The notes under the pieces are model-generated. The model was not told the DNA's origin. It was given only the letters and a program-made list of their open reading frames with translations, and searched no databases. The position numbers and the translations under genes were made by a program. From contig NZ_MWWT01000005.1 in assembly GCF_002259705.1 (NCBI RefSeq), positions 248,001-312,000 on the forward strand: 64,000 bases of DNA. Reading direction: 5' to 3'. Shown piece by piece: positions 1 through 9,646 of this stretch. How positions within the stretch are numbered: position 1 is the first letter of the stretch; every line of letters begins with the position of its first letter. Source of the stretch: Alloscardovia macacae (GTDB lineage Bacteria; Actinomycetota; Actinomycetes; Actinomycetales; Bifidobacteriaceae).

Positions 1-67
1 GGGCACCCTCGCAGCTGATGATCAGCTCGCCGCTCTGCGCGAACAGCTGCTCAGCGAAAACAACTAA
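1..67 (+). CDS. rpsA: C-terminal end of 30S ribosomal protein S1 (partial)
   Basis: Only the last 21 codons are present, ending in TAA at 65-67; the visible tail reads GTLAADDQLAALREQLLSENN-stop (given here in two parts: GTLAADDQLAA then LREQLLSENN). An acidic, helical tail of this type closes S1 in bifidobacteria, and rpsA followed by coaE and uvrB is a known order in this family. S1 binds mRNA on the 30S subunit with repeated S1/OB domains, none of which lies in the window. The name therefore rests on the tail and the gene order, not on a domain. The gene is followed by a strong hairpin. Confidence 0.55.
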   Translation, partial: GTLAADDQLAALREQLLSENN

Positions 68-125
68 GCGCCTTCACACGTTTAGTCAGGTTTTAAAACT
101 GTAAAAAAGTTTTATTGCTTAAGCG

Positions 126-173
126 AAAAAGGGGACATGCACGGTATTCCGGTACCGTGTGTGTCCTCTTTTT
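126..173 (+). terminator. Rho-independent terminator after rpsA
   Basis: A long stem is formed by GGGGACATGCACGGTA (131-146) and TACCGTGTGTGTCCTC (152-167), flanked by an A-run before and a T-run after (TTTTT near 169-173). The A/T flanks suggest it can work in both directions. It ends the rpsA transcript just before coaE. Confidence 0.7.
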
Positions 174-202
174 ATAGTCTTTTCTCTAGAATGAGAGATA
201 TC

Positions 203-868
203 ATGACTCATTTTCTTCGCATAGGCATCACGGGCGGCATAGCCGCGGGAAAGTCCACGGTCAGTGCGCATCTGCACGCACAAGGATATCCTGTCATCGA
301 CTATGACGTGCTGGCCCGCGAGGTTATAGAACCGGGCAGTGCACTTCTTACCCAGATAGAGCAGGAATTCGGTCCAGAGTCCATCGCTCCAGACGGCACG
401 CTGAACCGTGAGTGGATGGCAGAGCACGTCTTCACAGACTCTCACCAGCGCGACACGCTGAATGCGCTCGTGCATCCGGCAGTCTATGCGCTCGCAGCTC
501 AGAAAGAAAAAGCTGTGCGAAAAGAGGGGCAGAACGTCGTTATTCATGACATTCCTCTTCTCGTCGAAACGCGAGAGACGGCACTGCGTATCCTCGGTCC
601 AGCATGGTCACGGACGAAAAACGACACGCCGTATGACCTCATTCTCACCGTAGAAGCAGATGATGCCACGCGCATCCAGCGCATGGTAGACGCGCGGGGG
701 ATGACCGCTCAGCAGGCTGCATCACGCATCGCCGCGCAGCTACCCAGCGAAGAGCGAAAAGCAGCAGCGGACATATGCATCGACTCGACACGCCCGATGA
801 AACAGATGCTCCTCGACGTCGATGCGGCTGTCGATGCGGCTCTGAAAGATACCCTCGACAAAACGTGA
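203..868 (+). CDS. coaE: Dephospho-CoA kinase
   Basis: Catalyses the last step of coenzyme A synthesis, ATP-dependent phosphorylation of the 3'-hydroxyl of dephospho-CoA in the cytoplasm. The N-terminus has the P-loop [12 protein letters not shown] (about residues 7-18), followed by the CoaE pattern around [10 protein letters not shown] and HDIPLLVE. The protein of 221 residues fits the family. I chose ATG 203 because GAGAG lies five bases upstream; longer starts at 137 and 191 would add residues before the conserved core. Its partner role here is plain: CoA feeds the acetyl-CoA made by Pta in the same window. uvrB begins 88 nt downstream. Confidence 0.93.
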   Translation: MTHFLRIGITGGIAAGKSTVSAHLHAQGYPVIDYDVLAREVIEPGSALLTQIEQEFGPESIAPDGTLNREWMAEHVFTDSHQRDTLNALVHPAVYALAAQKEKAVRKEGQNVVIHDIPLLVETRETALRILGPAWSRTKNDTPYDLILTVEADDATRIQRMVDARGMTAQQAASRIAAQLPSEERKAAADICIDSTRPMKQMLLDVDAAVDAALKDTLDKT

Positions 869-956
869 AAATGACACGCCGCAGGAAGCGGACGAATTGA
901 CCTCGCGCCACGCGCACGAACACACGCGCATAAACACACTCAGCAGAAAGACAGAC

Positions 957-3137
957 ATGAGCACCCAGAGCCTTACAGACACCTTCGGCATCGAACGCAT
1001 AGATAAGCCCTTCGAGGTGAAGTCTCCGTATACGCCGTCCGGCGACCAGCCGAAAGCTATACGCGAGCTGGCAGACCGCATAGAAAACGGCGAGACGGAC
1101 GTGGTACTCATGGGCGCCACAGGCACGGGTAAGACGGCTACGACAGCCTGGATGATCGAGCGTCTGCAGCGCCCCACGCTCATCCTCGAACCGAATAAAA
1201 CTCTCGCCGCACAGCTCGCCGCAGAATTTCGCGAACTCATGCCGGATAACGCGGTGAACTACTTCGTCTCCTACTATGACTACTACCAGCCGGAAGCGTA
1301 CATCCCGCAGACGGATACTTTCATCGAAAAGGATTCGAGCATTAACGATGACGTGGAACGCCTGCGTCACGCCACGACGGCGAGCCTGCTGACACGCCGA
1401 GACTGCGTGGTCGTGGCCACGGTCTCCTGCATCTACGGCCTCGGCACGCCAGAAGAATATGCGCGGCAGATGCTCTTCCTGAATCGCGGGCAGATCATCG
1501 AGCGCGACGACCTGCTGCGCACTTTCGTGAACATGCAGTATAAGCGTAACGACATCGAGTTCGCGCGCGGTACCTTCCGCGTGCGCGGCGACACCGTGGA
1601 GATCATCCCCGTGTATGAGGAGCTCGCCATCCGCATCGAGTTCTTCGGAGACGAGATAGACCGCATCTCCACGCTCCACCCTATTACCGGAGATGAGATA
1701 GCGGAGGAGGACTCCATTCACATCTTCCCGGCGACGCATTACTCAGCGGGGCCGGAGCGTCTCGCGCACGCCATCGGCACTATCGAAGAGGAGCTGGACT
1801 GGCGTCTGGGGCAGCTGAAGAAGGAGAATAAGCTACTCGAAGCGCAGCGCCTCGAGCAGCGCACGCGTTATGACATCGAGTCACTGGAGCAGATAGGCAC
1901 GTGCTCGGGCGTGGAGAACTACTCGCGGCATTTCGATAACCGCGCGGCCGGCACGCCGCCGCACACACTGCTGGACTTCTTCCCGGATGATTTCCTGCTC
2001 GTCGTGGATGAATCCCACGTGACTATCCCGCAGATAGGTGCCATGTATGAAGGCGACGCGAGCCGCAAGCGCACGCTCGTGGAGCATGGATTCCGTCTGC
2101 CGTCGGCCATGGATAACAGGCCGCTCAAGTTCCCGGAGTTTCTCGAGCATATCGGGCAGACGGTGTATCTGTCCGCTACGCCGGGGGACTACGAGATGAA
2201 CCTCTCGAACGGCGTCGTCGAGCAGATTATCCGCCCGACGGGCCTGCTCGACCCTGAAGTGCAGGTGCGTCCAGTGGACGGTCAGATCGATGACCTGCTG
2301 GCTGAGATTAAGGACCGCATCGCGCGCGACGAGCGTGTGCTCGTGACCACGCTGACGAAGAAAATGGCCGAAGACCTGACCGATTACCTTCTCGAACGCT
2401 CCATTAAAGTGGAGTATCTGCACTCAGATGTGGATACGCTGCGTCGTGTGGAGCTGCTGCGTGAGCTGCGCGAAGGGAAGATAGACGTCATCGTGGGTAT
2501 TAACTTGCTGCGTGAGGGCCTCGATCTTCCAGAAGTGTCCCTCGTGGCCATCCTCGATGCGGATAAGGAAGGCTTCCTGCGCTCCTACCGCTCGCTCATC
2601 CAGACCATCGGCCGCGCGGCGCGAAATGTGGCCGGCACCGTTATCATGTATGCGGATAAGGTCACGGATGCCATGGATAAGGCCATCGAGGAGACGAACC
2701 GTCGCCGCGAGATTCAGATGGCATATAACCAGGAGCATGGCATCGACCCGCAGCCGCTGCGTAAGAAGATCAGCGATGTGAACGACATGCTGGCGAAGGA
2801 AGATGTGGATACGGCTGAGCTGCTGGATAGTGGCTACCGCTCCGAGCCGTCTGCTGATGGTCGTGGCCGTGCTGGCAAGGCAGGGAAGGCCGGGGCTGCC
2901 AGCTCTACGAAGACTGGTGCTGGCCGCATAGCGCTTCTCGACGACGCTGCAGCTCAGGAGCTTCAGCAGCAGATAGCCGACGGCTCTCTGCCAGCTCAGG
3001 ACCTGGCGAACCTCATTCGCGAGCTGTCCGAACAGATGCATACGGCTGCTGAGCAGCTGCAGTTCGAACTGGCTGCGCGTCTTCGCGACGAGATCCGAGA
3101 CTTGAAGAAGGAACTTCGTCAGATGACTCAGGCATAA
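957..3137 (+). CDS. uvrB: UvrABC excision nuclease subunit B
   Basis: UvrB is the damage-verifying, helicase-like subunit of nucleotide excision repair; it is loaded by UvrA and then recruits UvrC. Visible features are the Walker A GATGTGKT (about residues 52-59), the beta-hairpin stretch [16 protein letters not shown], the helicase block [10 protein letters not shown], the motif QTIGRAARN, and a C-terminal UVR motif that binds UvrC (about 680-715). The 726 residues exceed the usual length of about 670-700 because a Gly/Ala/Lys-rich linker ([18 protein letters not shown]) precedes the UVR domain. ATG 957 is preferred over the upstream start at 897, since homology begins just after it and AGAAAG lies upstream. 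Confidence 0.96.
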   Translation: MSTQSLTDTFGIERIDKPFEVKSPYTPSGDQPKAIRELADRIENGETDVVLMGATGTGKTATTAWMIERLQRPTLILEPNKTLAAQLAAEFRELMPDNAVNYFVSYYDYYQPEAYIPQTDTFIEKDSSINDDVERLRHATTASLLTRRDCVVVATVSCIYGLGTPEEYARQMLFLNRGQIIERDDLLRTFVNMQYKRNDIEFARGTFRVRGDTVEIIPVYEELAIRIEFFGDEIDRISTLHPITGDEIAEEDSIHIFPATHYSAGPERLAHAIGTIEEELDWRLGQLKKENKLLEAQRLEQRTRYDIESLEQIGTCSGVENYSRHFDNRAAGTPPHTLLDFFPDDFLLVVDESHVTIPQIGAMYEGDASRKRTLVEHGFRLPSAMDNRPLKFPEFLEHIGQTVYLSATPGDYEMNLSNGVVEQIIRPTGLLDPEVQVRPVDGQIDDLLAEIKDRIARDERVLVTTLTKKMAEDLTDYLLERSIKVEYLHSDVDTLRRVELLRELREGKIDVIVGINLLREGLDLPEVSLVAILDADKEGFLRSYRSLIQTIGRAARNVAGTVIMYADKVTDAMDKAIEETNRRREIQMAYNQEHGIDPQPLRKKISDVNDMLAKEDVDTAELLDSGYRSEPSADGRGRAGKAGKAGAASSTKTGAGRIALLDDAAAQELQQQIADGSLPAQDLANLIRELSEQMHTAAEQLQFELAARLRDEIRDLKKELRQMTQA

Positions 3138-3171
3138 TAGGGTGCAACCGAGAAGAAAGAGAATGTAGAGT

Positions 3172-4158
3172 ATGAGTGAAACTCCCGTCTGGTTTATGGC
3201 TATTACGCTCGTGGTCCTGGCTGTATTTTTCGTCGTGGACCTCGTGCTCATAGGCCGCCGTCCGCACATCCCGAGTACGAAAGAATGCGTGCAGCACATC
3301 GCCTTTTTCGTGTGTGCAGCGCTCGTTTTCGGCGCTCTCATCTGGGCTGTGTCCGGCGCGCGTCCGGCTGTCGAGTTTTATTCCGGCTGGCTGACTGAGT
3401 ATTCGCTGAGTGTGGATAATCTGTTCGTCTTCGTTATCATTATGGCCAATTTTTCTGTTCCGAAGACGATTCAGAAGTACGTGCTCTCGGTGGGTATAGC
3501 TTTGGCTCTCATCCTGCGCGGTATCTTCATCCTCGCAGGCGCAGCCATCCTGGAGCGCTTTACGTGGGTGTTCTACATCTTCGGAGTCTTCCTCATCTAT
3601 ACAGCAGTTAAGCTGGCTCTGGGGGAGGATGATGACGACGAGTATAAAGAGAATGCTCTCATCACTCTCATGCGCAAAGTAGTGAAGATGGTGGATTACT
3701 ATGACGGAGAAAAGCTACGCACTTCTGTGGATGGAGTGAAGTACTTCACACCTATGCTTGTGCTCTTCGTGGCTATCGGTACCACGGATGTCATGTTCGC
3801 CTTTGACTCTATTCCAGCTATCTTTGGCTTAACAAAGGATCCCTTCATCGTCTTCACCTCGAACGTCTTCGCGCTTCTGGGTCTTCAGCAGCTTTACTTC
3901 TTGCTCGGAGCTCTCCTCGATAAGCTCGTGTACCTGCCGCTGGGCCTGTCTGTCGTGCTTGGATTCATAGGTATCAAGCTCGTCCTCGAAGCCATGCATG
4001 CGAACACGCTTCCGTTTATTAATGGAGGACAGGACATTCATGTGGTTCCAGAGATTCCTACGTGGCTGTCTCTCGTGGTCATCATCGTGTCTTTGGGGAC
4101 GGCCTCGGCGGCCAGTATCTGGAAGATGAAAAAGCTCGAAAAGAGCTCGAAACGCTGA
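3172..4158 (+). CDS. TerC/Alx-family integral membrane protein
   Basis: A polytopic membrane protein of 328 residues with about nine hydrophobic segments. It carries the two TerC signatures with acidic residues inside the membrane: SLSVDNLFVF (about residues 80-89) and GTTDVMFAFDSIPAI (about 203-217). Family members (TerC, Alx, YkoY) are linked to tellurite resistance and to metal-ion, mainly manganese, homeostasis, often coupled to protein secretion. A cytosolic acidic loop GEDDDDEY lies near residue 150. It starts 34 nt after uvrB and probably shares its transcript; pyk follows with its own promoter. The substrate cannot be read from sequence. Confidence 0.87.
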   Translation: MSETPVWFMAITLVVLAVFFVVDLVLIGRRPHIPSTKECVQHIAFFVCAALVFGALIWAVSGARPAVEFYSGWLTEYSLSVDNLFVFVIIMANFSVPKTIQKYVLSVGIALALILRGIFILAGAAILERFTWVFYIFGVFLIYTAVKLALGEDDDDEYKENALITLMRKVVKMVDYYDGEKLRTSVDGVKYFTPMLVLFVAIGTTDVMFAFDSIPAIFGLTKDPFIVFTSNVFALLGLQQLYFLLGALLDKLVYLPLGLSVVLGFIGIKLVLEAMHANTLPFINGGQDIHVVPEIPTWLSLVVIIVSLGTASAASIWKMKKLEKSSKR

Positions 4159-4260
4159 GGAAAGTGGACTCGTGTCTAAAAGTACGCTCGCCCCAGTAAA
4201 CTGTATTATGTGAAATATGGGCATAGCCCATTCCGTCTAGAAAGAAACAGGTAGGCATTC

Positions 4261-5703
4261 ATGCGCAAGGCAAAGATTGTCGATACTATCGGTCCAGCTT
4301 CCTCCGCTCTTGAGACTCTCAAGGAGATGGTCGGCGCTGGTATGAACGTGGCTCGCATTAACCGTTCCCACGGTACTTTCGAAGAGCATATGAACGTTTA
4401 TAATAACGTTCGCCAGGCTGCTAAGGAAACTGGTAAGAACGTCGCAGTACTCGTTGATCTGCAGGGTCCTAAGATTCGTTGTGGCTGGGTCGAAGAAGAT
4501 GCTAATGGTGATGATAAGGTATGGCTCGAGCAGGGCCAGGACTTCGTCATTACGACTGATGAAGTAGTGGGTAATAAGGAACGCGTGTCCACCACCTTCA
4601 AGGGTCTGCCAGGAGACTGCCACCCAGGAGATCCTATCCTCATCGATGATGGTAAGGTACAGCTCGAGGTCGTTAAGGTCGAGGGTAACGAGGTACACAC
4701 GAAGGTCGTCGTAGCTGGCCCAGTATCCTCCCATAAGGGTCTGAACCTGCCAGGCGTAGCAGTATCCGTACCAGCTCTGTCTGAGAAGGACGAAGAGGAT
4801 CTGCGCTGGGGTATCCGCACCGGTGCTGACATCATCGCTATGTCCTTCGTGCGTTACGGATCGGACATCGAGCGCGCTCACGAGATCATGGACGAAGAAG
4901 GCCGCCGCATCCCAGTGGTCGCTAAGATCGAAAAGCCACAGGCTGTAGAGAACCTCGTAGACATCGTGAAGGCCTTCGATGGCATCATGGTGGCTCGTGG
5001 CGACATGGCTGTAGAAATGCCATTCGAGCAGGTTCCACTGATCACGAAGCGCTGCATCGAGCTCGCTCGTGCATATGGTAAGCCAGTCATCGTGGCTACC
5101 GAAGTACTCGGCTCTATGGTGAAGGTACCAGTACCATCCCGTGCAGAAGCATCTGACTGCGCAAACGCAGTACTCGACGGTGCAGATGCTACCATGACCT
5201 CGAACGAAACTGCTGTAGGCGACTACCCAGTTATCGTCGTGAACACCATGGCTCGCCTGTCTAACTACGCTACTGAGCACGGTTACGACCGCATCCCAGC
5301 TATTAAGGATGAAGAGTTCTCCACCACCGCAGCAGTGGCTCACGCAGCAGTACAGCTCGCTGATAAGGCACAGGCTAAGGCTATCGTGGCCTTCACCAAG
5401 TCCGGCGAAACCGTACACCGCGTATCCGCAGAGCGTCCACAGGCTCCTATCTTCGGTCTGACCACCGACGAGCACACCAAGTGCTGGCTCGGCCTGTCCT
5501 GGGGTACTGAAGGTGTAAAGGTAGACACCGAGTACCATGGTCTGTCCCGTAACGAGCTCATGGCTCTGGCAGACAGCACGCTGAAGGCGAACGGTAGCGT
5601 AGAAGATGGCGACACCATCGTTCTCATCGCTTCTGCTCCATCTGCTAGCGAAGCTGGCTCCACCGACTCTGTGTACGTTCACACCGTCGGCGCACGCGAC
5701 TAG
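4261..5703 (+). CDS. pyk: Pyruvate kinase
   Basis: Converts phosphoenolpyruvate and ADP to pyruvate and ATP, the last ATP-forming step of the lower glycolytic branch used by the bifid shunt. The start MRKAKIVDTIGPAS is typical, and the active-site signature (EK region AKIEKPQAVEN, then MVARGDMAVEMPFEQVP near residue 242) is intact. Length 480 matches the family. Codons are strongly biased (AAG, GGT, CGT, CCA), as expected for a highly expressed gene. A candidate promoter TATTAT (4204-4209) lies 51 nt upstream of the ATG, and AGAAAGAAACAGG serves as ribosome-binding region. A 17-bp inverted repeat follows the stop codon. Confidence 0.97.
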   Translation: MRKAKIVDTIGPASSALETLKEMVGAGMNVARINRSHGTFEEHMNVYNNVRQAAKETGKNVAVLVDLQGPKIRCGWVEEDANGDDKVWLEQGQDFVITTDEVVGNKERVSTTFKGLPGDCHPGDPILIDDGKVQLEVVKVEGNEVHTKVVVAGPVSSHKGLNLPGVAVSVPALSEKDEEDLRWGIRTGADIIAMSFVRYGSDIERAHEIMDEEGRRIPVVAKIEKPQAVENLVDIVKAFDGIMVARGDMAVEMPFEQVPLITKRCIELARAYGKPVIVATEVLGSMVKVPVPSRAEASDCANAVLDGADATMTSNETAVGDYPVIVVNTMARLSNYATEHGYDRIPAIKDEEFSTTAAVAHAAVQLADKAQAKAIVAFTKSGETVHRVSAERPQAPIFGLTTDEHTKCWLGLSWGTEGVKVDTEYHGLSRNELMALADSTLKANGSVEDGDTIVLIASAPSASEAGSTDSVYVHTVGARD

Positions 5704-5728
5704 TATTCAGACATACTGAAGCGTTCTG

Positions 5729-5777
5729 CTGGGGTGTAGTTCTGTAGATGCTATGCATGAACAGAACTACACCCCAG
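5729..5777 (+). terminator. Strong hairpin downstream of pyk
   Basis: CTGGGGTGTAGTTCTGT (5729-5745) is repeated exactly in inverted orientation as ACAGAACTACACCCCAG (5761-5777), giving a perfect 17-bp stem with a 15-nt loop. No T-run follows, so it may be a 3'-end stabiliser or processing signal rather than a classical terminator. It isolates pyk from the tRNA gene that follows. Confidence 0.6.
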
Positions 5778-5847
5778 TGGTGTGCCTGAAAGCGAACACG
5801 CGCTACTTGCTCAGAAGCAAATATCTGTGTAAGCTAATTCAGGTACT

Positions 5848-5921
5848 GCCCCGGTATCCCAATTGGTAGAGGAAACAGCCTCAAAATCTGTGCAGTGTGG
5901 GTTCGAGTCCCACCCGGGGCA
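5848..5921 (+). tRNA. tRNA with anticodon CAA (Leu by codon), short variable loop
   Basis: A full cloverleaf of 74 nt: acceptor GCCCCGG/CCGGGGC (5848-5854 with 5914-5920), D-arm with AATTGGTAGA loop, anticodon stem ACAGC/TCTGT around loop CTCAAAA (anticodon CAA at 5882-5884), five-base variable loop GCAGT, T-arm GTGGG-TTCGAGT-CCCAC, discriminator A5921. CCA is not encoded. By anticodon it reads UUG (Leu), yet bacterial tRNA-Leu normally has a long variable arm, which is missing here. The top closing pair of the anticodon loop is a C-T mismatch. Confidence 0.85.
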
Positions 5922-6049
5922 CTGAATGAGGTCTCAAAGGGGAGTTCTCAGAAGACTCCTCCATGAGATCACGTTTATAACTACTGAATAAACTGAATAA
6001 AGACAAACTGGTGCAGTCATGGACATGTGACTAGGAGGGTGTAACTATC

Positions 6050-6712
6050 ATGGCAACTACACAAAACACCAAGCGTACCGTAGTCGTAGCGGAAGATGAA
6101 GCGCTTAACCGCCTGGACATCATCGAGTCTCTGAACGATGGTGGATATGAGGTTGTCGGCGAAGCAGCAAATGGTCAGGAAGCAGTGGACATCGTCCGCG
6201 AGAAGCATCCAGACATCGTCGTCATGGACGTAAAGATGCCAGTGAAGGATGGCATCACGGCTGCTCGCGAGATTAATGAAGAGTTCCTCGCTCCTGTGGT
6301 CATGCTCACTGCATTCTCGCAGAAGGATCTCGTGGCTGAAGCTATCGACGCCGGTGTGATGGCATACGTGGTCAAGCCATTCGTTCCAGACCGTCTCTTC
6401 CCAGCTCTCGAAGTCGCCTTTGGTCGCTTCGAGCAGATGGAGAAGCTGCGCGAACGTATGGGCGAAGGCTCTGCTGAGGGGACGTCCGCAGCTGCAGAAG
6501 ATGAGATAGCAGCACTACGTGAGCAGGTGGAAGACCTGAAGAATCGTCTCGAGTCCCGTAAGCATGTGGACCGTGCGAAGGGTCTGCTTATGGAGAACAT
6601 GGGCCTGTCTGAGCAGGAAGCATTCCGCTGGATTCAGAAGACATCCATGGATCGCCGTCTGACCATGCTCGAAGTGGCAGACGCTGTCATCGCCCAGATA
6701 GAAGGCGAGTAA
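6050..6712 (+). CDS. Response regulator with receiver and ANTAR domains (PdtaR-like)
   Basis: A 220-residue two-domain protein. The receiver domain (about residues 10-130) has the acidic pair ED near residue 16, phospho-acceptor Asp in IVVMDVKMP (about 61), Thr in MLTAFS and Lys in VVKPF. A short coiled coil (about 146-170) leads to the C-terminal ANTAR domain (about 165-218: HVDRAKGLLMENMGLSE...), which binds paired RNA hairpins to prevent termination. This is the layout of mycobacterial PdtaR. No histidine kinase gene adjoins it. ATG 6050 has an excellent AGGAGGG 11 nt upstream. It stands alone between a tRNA and polA, ending in a good hairpin. Confidence 0.9.
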   Translation: MATTQNTKRTVVVAEDEALNRLDIIESLNDGGYEVVGEAANGQEAVDIVREKHPDIVVMDVKMPVKDGITAAREINEEFLAPVVMLTAFSQKDLVAEAIDAGVMAYVVKPFVPDRLFPALEVAFGRFEQMEKLRERMGEGSAEGTSAAAEDEIAALREQVEDLKNRLESRKHVDRAKGLLMENMGLSEQEAFRWIQKTSMDRRLTMLEVADAVIAQIEGE

Positions 6713-6746
6713 GCGACACGCTGAGGGGGCGCTACAGCTGTGTACA

Positions 6747-6781
6747 GAATGGGGCAGGAGAGTAGATTTCCTGCCCCATTC
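6747..6781 (+). terminator. Terminator after the ANTAR regulator
   Basis: GAATGGGGCAGGA (6747-6759) pairs perfectly with TCCTGCCCCATTC (6769-6781), a 13-bp stem with a 9-nt loop. No pronounced T-run follows. Confidence 0.6.
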
Positions 6782-6822
6782 ACGTATCTGAAGAGACCGG
6801 TCGCGTCGTACCGCCCGACCCG

Positions 6823-6828
6823 TACCAT
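6823..6828 (+). promoter_or_regulatory. -10 box of polA, leaderless arrangement
   Basis: TACCAT ends 6 nt before the polA ATG at 6835 and no Shine-Dalgarno sequence lies between. The spacing puts the transcription start on or next to the initiation codon. Confidence 0.5.
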
Positions 6829-6834
6829 AGAAGC

Positions 6835-9603
6835 ATGGTTTCACGTCTTTTAGTTATCGATGGTCACTCGCTCGCGTTCCGCGCGTATTTCGCTCTGCCA
6901 GCGGACGGCTTTTCCACGTCTGCAGGCCAGGCCACGAATGCGCTGTATGGTTTTACTACCATGCTCACACAGGTGATTACAGATATTCAGCCTACGCACA
7001 TCGCTGTGGCCTTCGACGTGAAGGGCGGTACCTTCCGTAACGAGATGCTGCCTGAGTATAAGGGTACGCGCAGCGCCGTTCCAGAAGACCTCCTCAGCCA
7101 GATTCCGCTGCTCCATGACCTGCTGGACTCGCTGAACATCTCGTACGTGGAAAAGCAGGGGTATGAAGGCGATGACGTCATCGCTACGCTCGCCACGCGC
7201 GGGCGCGATGAGGGATTCGACAGTGTCTACGTGGTTTCGGGAGACCGCGATGCCTTCCAGCTTATCGATGAGACGATTACAGTGCTGTATCCAGGTCAGC
7301 ACTTTAAAGACTTGAAGCACATGACTCCGGATGCTGTGTTTGCAAAGTATAAGGTCTGGCCATCTCAGTATCCAGACCTCGCAGCGCTGCGTGGGGAGAC
7401 CGCGGATAATATTCCGGGTGTTCCCGGCGTGGGGGATGGTTTTGCTGCGAAGTGGATAGACCAGTATGGTGGTCTCGACGGCATCCTCGCACACGCGGAC
7501 GAGATTAAGGGGAAGAAGGGGGATGCTCTGCGCGAGAACCTCGATCAGGTGAAGCTGAACCGCCGCGTGAATGCTCTCGTGCGAGATGTGGAGCTGGATG
7601 TCCAGCTGAGTGATTTCACCATTCTGCAGCCAGATTCTGCGAAGGTAGATGCTGCTTTGGCTGCTTTCGAGTTTGGTGCGAACTTAAAGCGCCGCGTGTA
7701 TACGGCACTCTCGCTGTGCGCGGGGGCGTCTGAAGAGGATGTGCAGAAGGCGCAGTTCAGCTCGGCGAAGCGCGGATCGACCTCGAGTGGCGCGGCTGAA
7801 GATGCGGAGGATATGACCGAAAGCCTGGATTTCGACGCTGAGGCGCTGCTGCAGAACGTGCAGCTCGCGCCGAGCTTTGCTGAGTGGGCTGCGAGCGTGG
7901 GCGAGAGCATGTGGACCGTCTACGCGCATGGCGGCCGCGTGACGTTTGCCGCGCGCAGTGGACTGGCTGTGTGTGTGAGTGCGGATGCACTGGATGCGTC
8001 GGTTCAGGATTTTGTGCGTTCTCACGACGGTCAATTCACCGTTCACGGGCTGAAGTCTCTCCTGCATAGCGTAACCTCGAGCGGCGTAGAGCTTCCTGAC
8101 CCAGTCATGGACACGCAGCTGGCAGCGTATCTGCTCAAACCAGATAAGGATGAGTATATTCTCGAGGATCTTCTCGCTGAAGATGCACATGTGCAGATGG
8201 AGGAGCAGGATTCAGCGGAGACGAGCGTCCAGGGGGAACTGGACTTCGATTTCGATGCTGATGCAGCGGACTTAGATGCTGACCTCGAGGATGCGAAGAG
8301 AGCCATGGCAGTGCTCATCCTCTCGGATGTGTATATGGCCACGCTGAAAGACCGTGGCGAGCTCAGACTTCTCCATGATGTCGAAATCCCTATGTCGAGG
8401 GTTCTGTACGAGACGGAAAAATTGGGAGCAGCGGTCGATACTCAGCGTCTGAGCCAGATGCTCGCTACGTTCAGCGCGGATGCCGAGCAGGCGCAGACTA
8501 TAGCGTGGCAGCAGGCGGGGCAGGAGATTAATCTCCAGAGTCCGAAGCAGCTGCAGACGGTGCTGTTCGACGACATGGGTCTGCCACCGACGAAGAAAAC
8601 GAAGTCCGGCGGCTACACGACGAACGCGGCCGCTCTACAGGAGCTCTACCTGCGGTCTGCGGGAAACGAGCGGGCGAATACCTTCCTCGGCGCGCTGCTC
8701 AGACACCGTGAGATAAACAAACTCAAGCAGATCGTGCAAACGCTTTCGGATGCTGTCCGCGCGGACGGGCGCATTCACACGACTTTCGAGCAGACAGTGG
8801 CTGCGACGGGACGCTTGAGCTCGACCGAACCGAATTTGCAGAATATCCCGAACCGTAATGCGCTCGGACGCGAGATACGCAGCGCTTTCGTCCCATCCGA
8901 AGGGAACGTGGCGCTGCTCTCGGCAGATTATTCTCAGGTGGAGCTGCGTCTCATGGCGCATCTGTCCGGAGATGAGGCGCTTATCGAGGCCTTTAAGTCG
9001 GGTACGGATCTGCATCGCTACGTAGCATCGCTCGTCTACGGGGTGCCGGTGGAGGATATTACGCCAGATCAGCGTTCGCACATTAAGGCGATGAGCTATG
9101 GTCTCGCGTACGGGCTGAGCACGTATGGGCTCTCGCAGCAGTTGAAGATCTCACCGGCCGAAAGCGATATTTTGAAGAATAAATACTTCGACACCTTCGG
9201 AAAGGTGCATGACTACCTCGAGTCTCTCGTGGCGGAGGCGAAGCGTAAGGGGTATACCGAGACCATGTTCGGTCGTCGGCGCTACTTCCCAGGGTTGCGC
9301 TCGTCGAATCGTCAAGTGCGTGATGCTGCAGAGCGTGGTGCGCTGAACGCGCCTATACAGGGGTCGGCGGCAGACATTATGAAGATAGCCATGCTGAAGG
9401 CGGATGCTGCGCTGCGCGCAGAAGGCGTGCGTTCGCGCATTATCCTGCAGATTCATGATGAACTTGTGGTGGATGTGGCAGCTGGTGAAGAGGATGTCGT
9501 GTCTGCACTCGTGAAGAATGCCATGGAGCATGCTGTGGAGCTGGCTGTTCCTCTGGACGTGTCCACAGGGCTCGGAGCAGACTGGCAGCAGGCCGCACAC
9601 TAA
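6835..9603 (+). CDS. polA: DNA polymerase I
   Basis: Repairs gaps and removes RNA primers. Three regions are seen in 922 residues: the 5'-nuclease domain (about 1-300, starting LLVIDGHSLAFRAYFALP, with GDRDAFQL), a middle region corresponding to the 3'-5' exonuclease (about 345-500), and the family A polymerase domain (about 540-922) with motif A LSADYSQVELRLMAHLSGD (Asp near 697), motif B KAMSYGLAYGLSTYGL and motif C QIHDELVVDV (about 873). The first exonuclease motif, DTE in E. coli, is not present (the segment reads MWTVYAHGGRVTF), so proofreading is probably absent, as in several actinobacterial PolI proteins. The gene appears leaderless and is followed by a Nif3-family gene 43 nt on. Confidence 0.96.
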   Translation: MVSRLLVIDGHSLAFRAYFALPADGFSTSAGQATNALYGFTTMLTQVITDIQPTHIAVAFDVKGGTFRNEMLPEYKGTRSAVPEDLLSQIPLLHDLLDSLNISYVEKQGYEGDDVIATLATRGRDEGFDSVYVVSGDRDAFQLIDETITVLYPGQHFKDLKHMTPDAVFAKYKVWPSQYPDLAALRGETADNIPGVPGVGDGFAAKWIDQYGGLDGILAHADEIKGKKGDALRENLDQVKLNRRVNALVRDVELDVQLSDFTILQPDSAKVDAALAAFEFGANLKRRVYTALSLCAGASEEDVQKAQFSSAKRGSTSSGAAEDAEDMTESLDFDAEALLQNVQLAPSFAEWAASVGESMWTVYAHGGRVTFAARSGLAVCVSADALDASVQDFVRSHDGQFTVHGLKSLLHSVTSSGVELPDPVMDTQLAAYLLKPDKDEYILEDLLAEDAHVQMEEQDSAETSVQGELDFDFDADAADLDADLEDAKRAMAVLILSDVYMATLKDRGELRLLHDVEIPMSRVLYETEKLGAAVDTQRLSQMLATFSADAEQAQTIAWQQAGQEINLQSPKQLQTVLFDDMGLPPTKKTKSGGYTTNAAALQELYLRSAGNERANTFLGALLRHREINKLKQIVQTLSDAVRADGRIHTTFEQTVAATGRLSSTEPNLQNIPNRNALGREIRSAFVPSEGNVALLSADYSQVELRLMAHLSGDEALIEAFKSGTDLHRYVASLVYGVPVEDITPDQRSHIKAMSYGLAYGLSTYGLSQQLKISPAESDILKNKYFDTFGKVHDYLESLVAEAKRKGYTETMFGRRRYFPGLRSSNRQVRDAAERGALNAPIQGSAADIMKIAMLKADAALRAEGVRSRIILQIHDELVVDVAAGEEDVVSALVKNAMEHAVELAVPLDVSTGLGADWQQAAH

Positions 9604-9646
9604 AGCGTGCGTGCTCAGATGAGGTGTATGGGAAGGAGAATGTGGT

